The notes: generated from the sequence alone by a model not told the origin. DNA of 64,000 bases from JADFNB01 sp036397455 (GCA_036397455.1 DASWIX010000078.1:66771-130770); one strand, 5' to 3'. Positions 51,252 through 59,349 are shown, numbered from the stretch's first letter. Translations and numbers: made by a program.

Positions 51252-51680
51252 ATGAATCCGGGAAGAATCGCGCTCGCCGGAGTCGGCGGCACGGCGGCCA
51301 TGACGATGCTCATGTTGGCCGCCCCGTTGATAGGCATGCCCAAGATGCCGATCGGCGAGATGCTGGGCAGCTTTCTCAAGATTGGTAGCACCCTCGGTTG
51401 GGCGATGCACGGCATGATCGGGCTCGTGCTCGCCGGCATCTACGCCGTGGCGGCGTCGACGCGGCTACCTGGAGCCCCCGCACTTCGTGGAGCCGTGTTC
51501 GGGGTCCTGGTGTTCCTGGTCGCGCAACTCGTCGTGATGCCGATGATGGGCGCGGGCGTCTTCTCGGGCGGGGACATCAGCATGATCATGGGGAGCCTCA
51601 TGGGCCATCTGGTCTTCGGGGCCATCGTGGGGGGCGTCTACGGGACGCCCCAGCCCGAGCCCGGCCGCGCCACCGGCTGA
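51252..51680 (+). CDS. four-helix membrane protein (DUF6789-like)
   Basis: A 142-aa protein with four helices rich in Met and Gly: RIALAGVGGTAAMTMLMLAAPLIGMP, GWAMHGMIGLVLAGIYAVAA, RGAVFGVLVFLVAQLVVMPMMGAG and MIMGSLMGHLVFGAIVGGVYG. It resembles uncharacterised small YagU/DUF6789-type membrane proteins. AAGGAG six bases before ATG at 51252 fixes the start. No functional partner is evident next to it. Confidence 0.7.
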   Translation: MNPGRIALAGVGGTAAMTMLMLAAPLIGMPKMPIGEMLGSFLKIGSTLGWAMHGMIGLVLAGIYAVAASTRLPGAPALRGAVFGVLVFLVAQLVVMPMMGAGVFSGGDISMIMGSLMGHLVFGAIVGGVYGTPQPEPGRATG

Positions 51681-51783
51681 ACAGCGCGACTCGCTCCCGG
51701 AAAGCCGCCGACGAGCGGTGTCGTCCCGGCTGGGTCGTTCACGACGCGCGTCAGCGCCAGGTCACGAGGGGGGCCGGCACGGC

Positions 51784-51904
51784 GTTGGTCCCGGGCTGAG
51801 AGCCCGGGCTCGGCCAAGCACACCACCCTGAAGGGTGGACCAGACTCGTCTCGCGCTTCAGCGCGCGGTTCTTGGCCGAGCCCGCCCTTTTAGGGCGGGA
51901 CTGT
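51784..51904. repeat. 121-bp multi-hairpin repeat, unit 1
   Basis: Contains four short hairpins in a row: CCCGGGCT/AGCCCGGG, CCACCCT/AGGGTGG, CGCGCT/AGCGCG and CCCGCCC/GGGCGGG. It is followed immediately by a second unit that matches it almost base for base. Confidence 0.8.
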
Positions 51905-52025
51905 GTTGGTCCCGGGCTGAGAGCCCGGGCTCGGCCGAGCACACCACCCTGAAGGGTGGACCCGAATCGTATCGCGCTTCAGCGCGCGGTTCTTGGCCGA
52001 GCCCGCCATTCAGGGCGGGACTGAC
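51905..52025. repeat. 121-bp multi-hairpin repeat, unit 2
   Basis: Tandem copy of 51784-51904 with scattered substitutions, several of which fall in loops. The 383-base gap between 51681 and 52063 is otherwise without a recognised gene. Confidence 0.8.
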
Positions 52026-52063
52026 ACGCGCTTCACTCACGGGATGGTACGGACGCTCGTCTA

Positions 52064-52330
52064 TCAGTCGCGGTCGGTTGGACCCGGCGGCTGGCCCCGT
52101 TCAGCGGCCTCCCGTACGGCGGCGACGACACGAGCGGCTCCGTCCGGGTCGACCGTGGTACGCCCGTACAGCCCGCGTACCGCGTCGCCGATCCGGCGCA
52201 GCTGGCGCGAATAGGCGCGGCAGTGCCGGCACACCGCCAGGTGAAGCAGGACGCCGAGACGCCGCCTCAGCGGGGGCTTCCGCCCCGTGTCGCTCGCCAC
52301 CAGTTTCGTCACTTCGCTACACTGCAGCAT
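52064..52330 (-). CDS. anti-sigma factor-like zinc-finger protein
   Basis: An 88-aa protein with a zf-HC2-like start: MLQCSEVTKLVASDTGR then LHLAVCRHCRAYSRQL, giving the C..H..CxxC pattern of zinc-binding anti-sigma factors. No membrane helix is visible, so it would be cytoplasmic. ATG at 52330 overlaps the end of the sigma gene by 14 bases; this tight coupling is the usual arrangement for an ECF sigma and its inhibitor. Confidence 0.8.
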   Translation of the reverse strand: MLQCSEVTKLVASDTGRKPPLRRRLGVLLHLAVCRHCRAYSRQLRRIGDAVRGLYGRTTVDPDGAARVVAAVREAAERGQPPGPTDRD

Positions 52331-52982
52331 CGCCGCTCCCGTGGATCCCTTTCGCCTCCAGGCACTCCCGCAGCCGGTTCCGCGCCCGGTACAACATCAC
52401 TCCCAGGTTGTTGGCCGACACATCGAGGATCTTACAGACCTCGTCGGTGGACAGCTGCTCCACTTCCCGCAACACGAATGCGCTGCGCGGTCGTTCGGGA
52501 ACCTCCTCCAGGCACTCCTCGACACGGGTCATGACCTCGCCGGCCGTTGCGGCCGCGTCGGCGGTCTGCGGGGGACGCAACCATTGGCCGGTCGTGTCGA
52601 ACCGGGCAGCCACCACCGCGTCGATGTCGTCGAGCGTCTCCTCCCGCGCAAACGCCCGGCGGCGTTCCGCAATCTTCTTGTAAAGAATGCCGAACAGCCA
52701 GGTGCGCGCGCTGGCCCGCCCGTCGAATTGGTCCGCCTTCTGCACGAACACGAGCAGCGTCTCCTGCGCCGCGTCGTACGCGTCTTCCGTCGCGAGTCCC
52801 GAGGCGCGCGCGGTCCGCACGAGTCGCGTGATGTTGTCACGCGCCACGTCCTCGAGCGCGGCGGGATCGCGCCGCCGAATCGCGTCAATGCGGGCCTGCG
52901 GCTCGCGAAGGGCTATCACTGGTGCTCTCACCGATCCATGTGTAAGAGAAGGAACCGACCTCTCAATAACAGAGGAATGCAC
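52317..52982 (-). CDS. ECF-type RNA polymerase sigma factor
   Basis: A 221-aa sigma-70 family protein. Region 2 is DAYDAAQETLLVFVQKADQFDGRASARTWLFGILYKKIAERRR; region 4 is VPERPRSAFVLREVEQLSTDEVCKILDVSANNLGVMLYRARNRLREC. These bind the -10 and -35 elements. ATG at 52982 has AGGTGA six bases upstream; shorter starts (GTG 52931 or 52919) are possible. The anti-sigma gene overlaps its 3' end. Its regulon cannot be read from this window. Confidence 0.88.
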   Translation of the reverse strand: MHSSVIERSVPSLTHGSVRAPVIALREPQARIDAIRRRDPAALEDVARDNITRLVRTARASGLATEDAYDAAQETLLVFVQKADQFDGRASARTWLFGILYKKIAERRRAFAREETLDDIDAVVAARFDTTGQWLRPPQTADAAATAGEVMTRVEECLEEVPERPRSAFVLREVEQLSTDEVCKILDVSANNLGVMLYRARNRLRECLEAKGIHGSGDAAV

Positions 52983-53101
52983 TCACCTGTTCCGATCGCA
53001 CACCAATACGGCCATCCAGAGCGTCCATTGTCGCGGACTCCGGCCGTCATGGTGTGCACACCGCGCCCGGCGCGCCTTGCGCTCTCTCACCTGAGACGGA
53101 C

Positions 53102-53539
53102 ATGACAAGACACGGCATCCGCATCATTCACCGGCCCACCGGGCTGCTCCTCGCGGAGGGACCATCCGGTTGGGGCATCACGCGGCTTGGGGCGAGCTAC
53201 TATGTGCGCCGGAAGTACCTGCGGACCGGCGCGCTCGCGCCCAACGGCGTCCCGGGATTATGTCCCTACAAGGGTCTGTACGTCTGGCTCGACCTGCGCC
53301 TCCCCGGGCGGGATCCGGTGCCGAACCTGGGGTGGCTCTACTGGTTGCCCAATCCGCTGCTGCCGTTCGTGGCCTTTCGCGTCGCGCTCGACGGTAGCCA
53401 CCCCGATCTCGTCGTCGAAACGATCGCAACCACTCCCGAGCGGCTGACGGCCCGCGCGGCGCCGGCGTCAAACGGGACGGCGGCGGCAGCGGACGACGGA
53501 GACCGCCTGCCGCCGGCGTTTCAGCGCGGTCGTCACTGA
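53102..53539 (+). CDS. DUF427-like protein
   Basis: A 145-aa protein. The central part YYVRRKYLRTGALAPNG followed by GLCPYKGLYVWLDLRLPG resembles DUF427, whose members have a small beta-barrel with a CPYKG-type loop; the family has no established reaction. The last 35 residues are low-complexity Ala/Asp-rich and probably disordered. ATG at 53102 is the only start near the fold. It stands alone next to the decayed CRISPR-Cas region. Confidence 0.6.
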   Translation: MTRHGIRIIHRPTGLLLAEGPSGWGITRLGASYYVRRKYLRTGALAPNGVPGLCPYKGLYVWLDLRLPGRDPVPNLGWLYWLPNPLLPFVAFRVALDGSHPDLVVETIATTPERLTARAAPASNGTAAAADDGDRLPPAFQRGRH

Positions 53540-53590
53540 GGTCAGGCGGTTGCTCTGGCGCGCGGAGTTCGGAGCGCGCCCGATCGGGCA

Positions 53591-53651
53591 GCCGCCTCGC
53601 GAGCGGGCGACGACGGCGGAATATTCTTCCGTCTGTTCACGTTTCAATCCA
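53591..53651 (-). CRISPR. remnant of a type I-C CRISPR array
   Basis: Minus strand reads TGGATTGAAAC (53651-53641), the 3' end typical of I-C repeats. A 29-base segment follows (53640-53612), then GTCGCCCGCTCGCGAGGCGG and one more C (53611-53591), which resembles the stem-loop 5' half of such a repeat. There is no complete repeat and only one spacer-like segment, itself partly palindromic (GAATATTC). Called as a fossil because truncated cas4 joins it directly and cas7 lies upstream in the right order. Confidence 0.5.
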
Positions 53652-53653
53652 TC

Positions 53654-53764
53654 AATGTGGATCAGGGCGCACTGCCGTTCACAGAACAGGAGGTGCTGGA
53701 GCGCGGAGATGGGGAGCTGGTCATCCTCGGCGAACGGGCGTCGGCCAACCGTCGGTTCACTCAC
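53654..53764 (-). pseudogene. cas4: cas4 fragment (N-terminal ~30 residues only)
   Basis: The minus-strand frame reads PFAEDDQLPISALQHLLFC followed by ERQCALIHI, which is the N-terminus of the CRISPR nuclease Cas4, including its first Fe-S cysteine. At ALIHI the homology stops and the next bases are the TGGATTGAAAC end of a CRISPR repeat. The rest of cas4, cas1 and cas2 are missing between here and the array remnant. GTG at 53764 is a possible remaining start. It cannot encode a working Cas4. Confidence 0.75.
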
Positions 53765-53831
53765 GGCGGTCCGGGGCGGGTCCGGCCCCTTCACGCTGGC
53801 CCCATGCCAGGGTTGATCCTAGATTGCCGTC

Positions 53832-54218
53832 ATGGAAGCTCCCCCTCGGGACGCTCGTAACGGCGACTTCGCCTCGCGCAACTCTGCGTCCGCGCCGGCA
53901 CCGGTCCTTGATCCGGCACTGGCCGAGGTGCTCCGGAGGCTCATCGCGTCGTACCGACCCACGCGCGTGTATCTGTTCGGATCGCGCGCGCGTGCCGACG
54001 CGGGGCTCGACAGCGACTACGACCTGCTCCTCGTCGTACCCGACGACGCGGCGCCGGACCGCCGCGGTAGCCGTCTGGCGTACCAGGTGCTGCGGGGCAC
54101 CGGCACGGCCGTTGACGTGTTGGTCTGCACCCGCAGCTATTTCGAGGCTCGCCTCCCGCTGCGGGCGTCGCTTCCTGCCACGGTAGTTCGGGAAGGCGTT
54201 CTGCTGCATGCCGCATGA
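53832..54218 (+). CDS. MNT-type nucleotidyltransferase (HEPN antitoxin)
   Basis: A 128-aa minimal nucleotidyltransferase. The signature GSRARADAGLDSDYDLLLVV contains the G-S and D-x-D metal motif. MNT proteins act as antitoxins that inactivate a partner HEPN ribonuclease by AMPylation. ATG at 53832; its TGA overlaps the start of the HEPN gene by 11 bases, the usual pairing. It is inserted on the plus strand between the cas4 and cas7 fragments, which run on the minus strand. The first 25 residues look disordered and might not be translated. Confidence 0.8.
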   Translation: MEAPPRDARNGDFASRNSASAPAPVLDPALAEVLRRLIASYRPTRVYLFGSRARADAGLDSDYDLLLVVPDDAAPDRRGSRLAYQVLRGTGTAVDVLVCTRSYFEARLPLRASLPATVVREGVLLHAA

Positions 54219-54459
54219 CGCCACGCGGCTCTCCGATACGCGGGCGTGGATCCGGAAGGCCAGCGAGGACTTGCGAGCGGCACGCCATGATCGGACCGCA
54301 GATCCTCCGCTCCTCGGTGACGCCGCATTCCACTGGGAACAGGCCGTTGAGAAGGCGCTCAAGGCGTTCCTGACGGCGCACCTGGTGACCGTGAGTTCCT
54401 GGGTCACGACGGGGTGCAGTGAACGCGCAAGGCCAAGCTGCACCGGCCCGCGCACCTGA
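54208..54459 (+). pseudogene. truncated HEPN-domain toxin gene
   Basis: Begins MPHDATRLSDTRAWIRKASE and continues DLRAARHDRTADPPLLGDAAFHWEQAVEKALKAFL, a clear N-terminal half of a HEPN domain. Homology ends at about 54380, where the sequence becomes the reverse strand of cas7; the following 25 codons are unrelated. The C-terminal R-x4-6-H active-site region is therefore lost, so the toxin is probably inactive while its MNT partner is intact. Confidence 0.75.
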
Positions 54460-54827
54460 CCGCAGTTCACGGCCGTCATCATCACCGCGCCGAAGGCCCG
54501 CACGTCGTAGAAGTTCGAGCACATGAACTTGGTCAGTTCGCGCGCCTTCTGCTCATCCTTCGGAAGGTTCTTCTTCTGTGCCGTCGTGGCCGTCGGCTGA
54601 ACGACCCGCCAGGCCCGGTCGTGCTGCTTGTTCAAGATCGCCTTTTCCTTCACGTAGATCTCAAATGGGGGCTGTTCGCCCTTCGCGACCCCCACGTAGT
54701 TGCGAATCTTGCGCTTGAGGCAGACGTCAGTGACGATCCGCTGACCGGTCTCGGGGTCGATGCGCGGCATGTTCCCGGCATCAGGATCTCCGTTCGGACT
54801 ACCGTCCGTGATTGCGAGTGCTGCCAC
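54372..54827 (-). pseudogene. cas7: cas7 (csd2, type I-C) fragment
   Basis: The minus-strand frame contains DGSPNGDPDAGNMPRIDPET, TDVCLKRKIRNYV, IYVKEKAILNKQHDRAW, FMCSNFYDVRAFGAVMMTAVNCGQVRGPVQ and LARSLHPVVTQELTVTRCAV, matching the first two-thirds of type I-C Cas7 (Csd2), the crRNA-binding backbone subunit. It ends at the position where Csd2 normally reads ITRMAV and switches into the reverse of the HEPN gene. The extreme N-terminus is also not recognisable. A broken gene. The 54828-54919 gap holds nothing recognised. Confidence 0.88.
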
Positions 54828-54919
54828 ACGAAACGGCGTTAGGGACTGAGTCACCGAGCAACTGGTCCGAAACCGACGTCCGTCAGGCGGCTCTTGGAAC
54901 GCGCCCGCCGCGCCAATGT

Positions 54920-55582
54920 TCACCGCGCAACCCGAAGCCGCGCTCCAACGCTCAGCCTGATCTGGTCGAACTGCTCCAGCCGTGACGTCGTCCCCGGTGG
55001 GAAGTCGTATCTCTCCAGACCATACTCCAAGCGCGCAACGAATCGCGCCTCCTCCGGCGCCACGGTGATGCCCGCCGAACCCGCCACTCCCACGTCCGGC
55101 GACTCCAGACCCGTCACGCTCACTCCCGGGAGGTAAGCGACTCGGAAGTGGGCGCGGATAGCCGGATGGCCGAGCGTTCCGGACACCACGGCCCCCACGC
55201 TCGGGATGTTCCAGCGCTGATAGCCTGACGCGGCGCTGAACGCGCGGGCCGCGAATCCGCCCTCGAGCCCGATCCACGGGAACAGGGCAATCCCGACCCG
55301 CCCCCCTATCTCGCCGGCATCACGGTCGAATGTTGCGTCACCCTCGAACGGTGTCAGCTCGCCGCGGTACCCTGAGACCGCCATCAGAAAGCGTCCGGCC
55401 TCCAACTCGATGCCACCACCCGCCCAGATCCCGCGCACGCGCTCCCTGCCGCCGGCCAGCACGACCGTACTCCGTGGCTGCCCGATGCCGCCGAAGACGG
55501 AAAGCGCAACTTCCTGAGCGAGCGCGGGCCGTGCTGCCGAGGAGCCGGTGAGCACCAGCACGATGACGAACGCGCGTCTCAT
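54920..55582 (-). CDS. outer-membrane beta-barrel protein, last gene of kinase/PEGA operon
   Basis: A 220-aa exported protein: signal MRRAFVIVLVLTGSSAARPALAQ, then alternating strands (VALSVFGGIGQPRSTVVL, GIWAGGGIELEAGRFLMAVSGYRGEL, GGRVGIALFPWIGLEGGFAARAF, FRVAYLPGVSVTGL, FVARLEYGLERYDF) ending in QIRLSVGARLRVAR. ATG at 55582 overlaps the TGA of the preceding gene (ATGA) and has AGGAGG upstream. Function unknown; as the terminal member of a kinase-led operon it may be the surface component the kinase system monitors or controls. Confidence 0.78.
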   Translation of the reverse strand: MRRAFVIVLVLTGSSAARPALAQEVALSVFGGIGQPRSTVVLAGGRERVRGIWAGGGIELEAGRFLMAVSGYRGELTPFEGDATFDRDAGEIGGRVGIALFPWIGLEGGFAARAFSAASGYQRWNIPSVGAVVSGTLGHPAIRAHFRVAYLPGVSVTGLESPDVGVAGSAGITVAPEEARFVARLEYGLERYDFPPGTTSRLEQFDQIRLSVGARLRVAR

Positions 55583-56628
55583 GGCTCCTCCTTCAGCGTA
55601 ATGTGGAGCGGAGACCGATGACGGCGGCGCGCATTCTCTTCGGCCACCGCTCGGTTCTCCCGCTCCCACTCGGTTCGCAGCCGCACGTTGTGCAGGACGT
55701 TCTGCGGATTCAGCTCGTATCGCTTGATCGTGAGCCCGACGACACCGCCGACGGCAATGGCGGCTCCGACGGCCACCGCACCACCCTGCACCGACCGCGG
55801 CTGGACGTCGGGATTCGCCAGACTCAAGGGTATCGCCACCGCGGCGGCCCCGAACAACACGCCTTTCACCAGACTGGAAACCGACGGCGCGGCCCTGCGG
55901 CGCTCGGGAAGGAACCGTCCGGAGTCGAGCGGCGGCGGGTGCGCCACGGTATCCGCCGGAAGTCGCTCCACCCGGACCCGCATCGAGGCAGTGTCCGCCG
56001 CCACATCCCGCAGCCAGGCAACCACGCGGTATTCTCTCATCGGGAGCCATGCTGCGCCCGGCGATGTGAACGACGTCCGGACCGTCTGCACGGAATCGAC
56101 AGCGATGGTCCTCGCGAACGACTCGCTTGAAGCATCGTCCGCCGGAACGAAGCGCAGCTCCACCACCCCCGGCAGGCCGACAGCCACCGTTACCGGCCAA
56201 CTACCCGTGTCGGGTTGAACCGTGGTGTCGTAGGGTGCCCGCAGTCCCAACGCCGGCGTGGCGCGCCTGGCCTCTTCAAACGCCTGGATGACATCGGGGT
56301 TGTATCGCTCAGGATCCATGCGAACGAACGGGTTCCGGCGAACGGCCGCCGCGAACTCGGCAGCCGCGGAATCGAGCAGCGTTTCCGACACGTAGATCAC
56401 GCCCAGCCGGATGTACACCTCCGTTGCCAGATCGGCGGGCGTACGGGAAGTCAGTTCAGCACCGAGCTCTCGCAGGATGCGCTTCGCCGCCTCGACTTCG
56501 GTGGCATCCAGAGCGGCAACAGCACGCGCGAGGCGATCTTCAGAATCCTGCTGCTGTGCCTCAAGCCCGCCGGCGATCATCGCGGCCAGGGCCAGACCCA
56601 GCACGCTGGAGAGGGCCGCGCGTCTCAT
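55579..56628 (-). CDS. secreted TPR-like protein with C-terminal membrane segment
   Basis: A 349-aa protein with signal peptide (MRRAALSSVLGLALAAMIAGGLEAQ). The first 125 residues are helical and TPR-like (LARAVAALDATEVEAAKRILRELGAELTS, VYIRLGVIYVSETLLDSAAAEFAAAVRRNPF); the middle is a beta-rich domain (VTVAVGLPGVVELRFVPAD) and the end has hydrophobic segments (VKGVLFGAAAVAIPLSLAN, GGAVAVGAAIAVGGVVGLTI) plus a charged tail. No named family. Start and stop both overlap neighbours by 4 bases, so it is translationally coupled to the PEGA protein and the barrel protein. Confidence 0.75.
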   Translation of the reverse strand: MRRAALSSVLGLALAAMIAGGLEAQQQDSEDRLARAVAALDATEVEAAKRILRELGAELTSRTPADLATEVYIRLGVIYVSETLLDSAAAEFAAAVRRNPFVRMDPERYNPDVIQAFEEARRATPALGLRAPYDTTVQPDTGSWPVTVAVGLPGVVELRFVPADDASSESFARTIAVDSVQTVRTSFTSPGAAWLPMREYRVVAWLRDVAADTASMRVRVERLPADTVAHPPPLDSGRFLPERRRAAPSVSSLVKGVLFGAAAVAIPLSLANPDVQPRSVQGGAVAVGAAIAVGGVVGLTIKRYELNPQNVLHNVRLRTEWERENRAVAEENARRRHRSPLHITLKEEP

Positions 56629-57479
56629 GGTGACCTCCGCTTCAGCAAGACGGTGCCCAACCGGACCGGTTCACCTGCGGACACGGCAATCGTCGTATCG
56701 AACGGCGCATACCCGTCGCGCACCAGCCGCAGTTGATGCCGGCCCGCCTGCACCGGGTGCGCAACCAGCAGGGTGTATCCCACCGACTCATTGTCCAGGA
56801 AGACCTCTGCCCACGGCCGGGCATCCACATACAGCGTTCCGGGCGGCGCGTGCGCTAGCTGAAAGTCGAGCACCGTGGTCACGCCCGGCAGCACTTCGAC
56901 CGTGACGCGCGCCGGGACACGGCCCTGAGCGGTCGCGACGATCGTGTGACTGCCCGGAGCCAACACGCGATCCACTGCGCCGGCGAGGAAAGCGCCATCC
57001 TCGACCTGAGCGGTCACGGCGATCTCGCCTTCGCGCAGCCGGAGCGCACCTCGGTCACCGCTGCCCGCGTCCCTACTCCAGATCCACCGGAGTCGCACGG
57101 TCGCCGTGTCTCCCGCCGTTCGGTCGACCGCTTCGCGAGCCGCTTGAACGACCCGCTTCACCGCGGGCGGAAACGCGATGGTATCGACGACCATATCCGG
57201 CAGCTGACGCAGGGCCCATCGCACCCACGTCTCGGCGAGCGCCGCGTGGTCCGTCTCGTTCAACGCGTCGACGAGGTTGTGCACGCCCAGCACCCAGAGG
57301 CTGTCGAGGGCACCGGCTTCCGGATCCAAACCGCGGCTCAGGAGGCCCGCGGCCGTCTGGAAGTCGGCCACGTCATGAGCACGGATGCCGGCCGCTAGCG
57401 CGTCGCGTCCCGTCTGGGCCGGCGCCCCGCGTGCAGCCACTCCGATCGCAACGACGACAAACAGGATCTCGCGTGTCAC
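56625..57479 (-). CDS. secreted PEGA-domain protein
   Basis: A 284-aa exported protein. Signal: MTREILFVVVAIGVAARGAPAQ. The N-terminal half is helical (TPR-like); the second half has a degraded PEGA-like repeat (VAPGSHTIVATAQGRVPARVTVEVLPG-type, near 170-205) and a clear PEGA domain (GTLYVDARPWAEVFLDNESVGYT...AGRHQLRLVRDGYAPFDTTIAVSAGE). PEGA domains are common in surface-sensing proteins and kinase tails. GTG at 57479 overlaps the kinase stop (GTGA). It repeats the motif of the kinase's own C-terminus, suggesting the two interact or derive from one another. Confidence 0.78.
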   Translation of the reverse strand: MTREILFVVVAIGVAARGAPAQTGRDALAAGIRAHDVADFQTAAGLLSRGLDPEAGALDSLWVLGVHNLVDALNETDHAALAETWVRWALRQLPDMVVDTIAFPPAVKRVVQAAREAVDRTAGDTATVRLRWIWSRDAGSGDRGALRLREGEIAVTAQVEDGAFLAGAVDRVLAPGSHTIVATAQGRVPARVTVEVLPGVTTVLDFQLAHAPPGTLYVDARPWAEVFLDNESVGYTLLVAHPVQAGRHQLRLVRDGYAPFDTTIAVSAGEPVRLGTVLLKRRSP

Positions 57480-59236
57480 GGCGCCCCCTCGCGCATCTGA
57501 ATGGTCACGATCTTCGTCTCGCCGGGCCCGAGCGAGACGGTCGTATCCACCGTCGCGTATCCGGGTCGCTCCACGCGGATGACGTGTGAACCGGCGGGCA
57601 GGGAGTCGCGATGGCTGGAGCCCTCACGGCCGAGCGCACCATCGACATAGATCCTCCCCCATCCTCCGACGGTCCGCACCACGAGCACACCGCCTTGGGT
57701 CGGGACGGGCGTCGCCTCCCGCAGCGGCGTCGCGTCGTCAGCCGGCGCGGCCGGTCCCGCCGCCAGAGGGCGTCCGACGAAGGGCAACTGCACCCACCCT
57801 CCGGCGGCGACCATCACATCGGTGCTCGCCGGCTCGTACCCCTCGGCGTCCATCCGCACCGTATGGCGCCCCGGCTGAAGCTCGAACTCCGTTCCGTCGC
57901 GAAGTCGTCCGTCCACGCGGACGGTGGCCCCTGAGGGCAGGCCGGTCACCACGACGCGACCGGTGACAACGGCGGGGCGAACCGGCGGTGTATCGGCCGG
58001 CGCGGCCACTGCTGCCGGCGTGCCCGGATCCCGCACCGCGTCCTCCGCGCGCGCTGTCTCGAGCGTGACTGCGGGCGGCTCCACTTCTGCCGCAGGGCCC
58101 AGCGATGAGGGACTCGGCGCCTGCTGTGTCAGCCAGAGCCCTGTCGCCCCTCCTCCCAACACCACGAGCGTGGCCGCGCCCCAGAGCAGTCGGCGACGGG
58201 GACGCACGGGGACCATGACGGCCGTACTGATACGCTGCCAGGTTGCCGAGGGGCCCCGGTCGATTTGCAGCGACGGTTGAGATGGAGCGTGGGTCAGTGC
58301 CTCGACGAAGGCGGCGACGGTCGGGAACCGTGCCTCCGCCTTCTTGGCGAGCGCTTGCTCGACCGCGAGGTACACCTGGGGCGGCAACCCCGGGCGCAGC
58401 ACGTCGAGGGGTGGCGGGGGCAGCATGCAGTGCTTGGTCAGGATATCGATCGCCGAGTCCCCCTCGAACGGCAACTGTCCCGCGAGCATCTGGTAGGCCA
58501 TGACACCGAGGGAGTACTGGTCCGCGGCTCCCGTCAGCGTCTTGGAGCCCGTGCACTGCTCCGGCGACATGTAGTACGGCGTTCCAATCACCGACCCTGA
58601 GGCGGTGAACGAACCGGCGGCGAGCTGTTTGGCGATGCCGAAGTCGGTGACGGTCACGCGCAGGTCGTCGTCGAGCATGATGTTGGCCGGCTTGACGTCG
58701 CGATGGATGACGCCCCGGCGGTGGGCGTAGTCGAGCGCCGACGCCACGGGCTGGAGAACGGCGATCGCCTCGTCGAGTGAGAGACGGGCCTTTTCCTTGA
58801 GGAAGTCCGCGAGGGACAGGCCCTCGAGGAACTTCATCGCGTACCAGAACAGCCTGCCCCCCGGCGCGATGCGGTAGATCGGGATGATGTGCGGATGGTC
58901 CAGCGTGGCGGCGGTCTGGGCCTCGCGCTTGAATCGCTCGACCGCGCCCGCACCGAACGTCAGTTCAGGTGGTAGCACCTTGATCGCCACCTTCCGCCGC
59001 AGATGGACTTCCGTGGCGAGGTAGACGATGGCCATCCCGCCGCGGCCGAGCTCGCGTTCCACCTCGAACTCGCTGCCGACCTCCTGGCGGACGAGGCGGA
59101 GGACTTGCTCGGAGGCGGCCTCGTCCATCGCCGCTGTCGTCGCGCCGCCGCCGGAGGGATCCGACACGTCCGCGCCGCAACTCAGGCAGAAGCGGGAGGT
59201 GTCAGGGATCGGGGTGTGGCAGCGGTAGCAGTCCAA
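57476..59236 (-). CDS. Ser/Thr protein kinase with zinc ribbon and two PEGA domains
   Basis: A 586-aa kinase heading a four-gene operon. An N-terminal zinc ribbon (C3, C6, C17, C20) precedes the catalytic domain (about 57-315): GRGGMAIVYLA, VAIKVL, HRDVKPAN, DFG and GTPYYMSPEQ are intact. A membrane helix (LLWGAATLVVLGGGATGLWL) leads to a Pro/Ala linker and two PEGA domains (VVTGLPSGATVRVDGRL...GRHTVRMDAEGYEP and GWGRIYVDGAL...GSHVIRVERPGYATVDT). Start is TTG at 59236 with GGAG nine to ten bases upstream; this start gives the complete zinc ribbon. Likely relays an envelope signal inward. Confidence 0.9.
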   Translation of the reverse strand: MDCYRCHTPIPDTSRFCLSCGADVSDPSGGGATTAAMDEAASEQVLRLVRQEVGSEFEVERELGRGGMAIVYLATEVHLRRKVAIKVLPPELTFGAGAVERFKREAQTAATLDHPHIIPIYRIAPGGRLFWYAMKFLEGLSLADFLKEKARLSLDEAIAVLQPVASALDYAHRRGVIHRDVKPANIMLDDDLRVTVTDFGIAKQLAAGSFTASGSVIGTPYYMSPEQCTGSKTLTGAADQYSLGVMAYQMLAGQLPFEGDSAIDILTKHCMLPPPPLDVLRPGLPPQVYLAVEQALAKKAEARFPTVAAFVEALTHAPSQPSLQIDRGPSATWQRISTAVMVPVRPRRRLLWGAATLVVLGGGATGLWLTQQAPSPSSLGPAAEVEPPAVTLETARAEDAVRDPGTPAAVAAPADTPPVRPAVVTGRVVVTGLPSGATVRVDGRLRDGTEFELQPGRHTVRMDAEGYEPASTDVMVAAGGWVQLPFVGRPLAAGPAAPADDATPLREATPVPTQGGVLVVRTVGGWGRIYVDGALGREGSSHRDSLPAGSHVIRVERPGYATVDTTVSLGPGETKIVTIQMREGAP

Positions 59237-59349
59237 TGCTCAGTCTCCGATGGGCGTGTGCAGTGGCTGCCATGTGGTAGCCAATCGACAAACGCAGTGG
59301 TTGCTTGCTGATGCGACCGTCGGGTTTCCTTCCCCTGCGAACGCACAGG

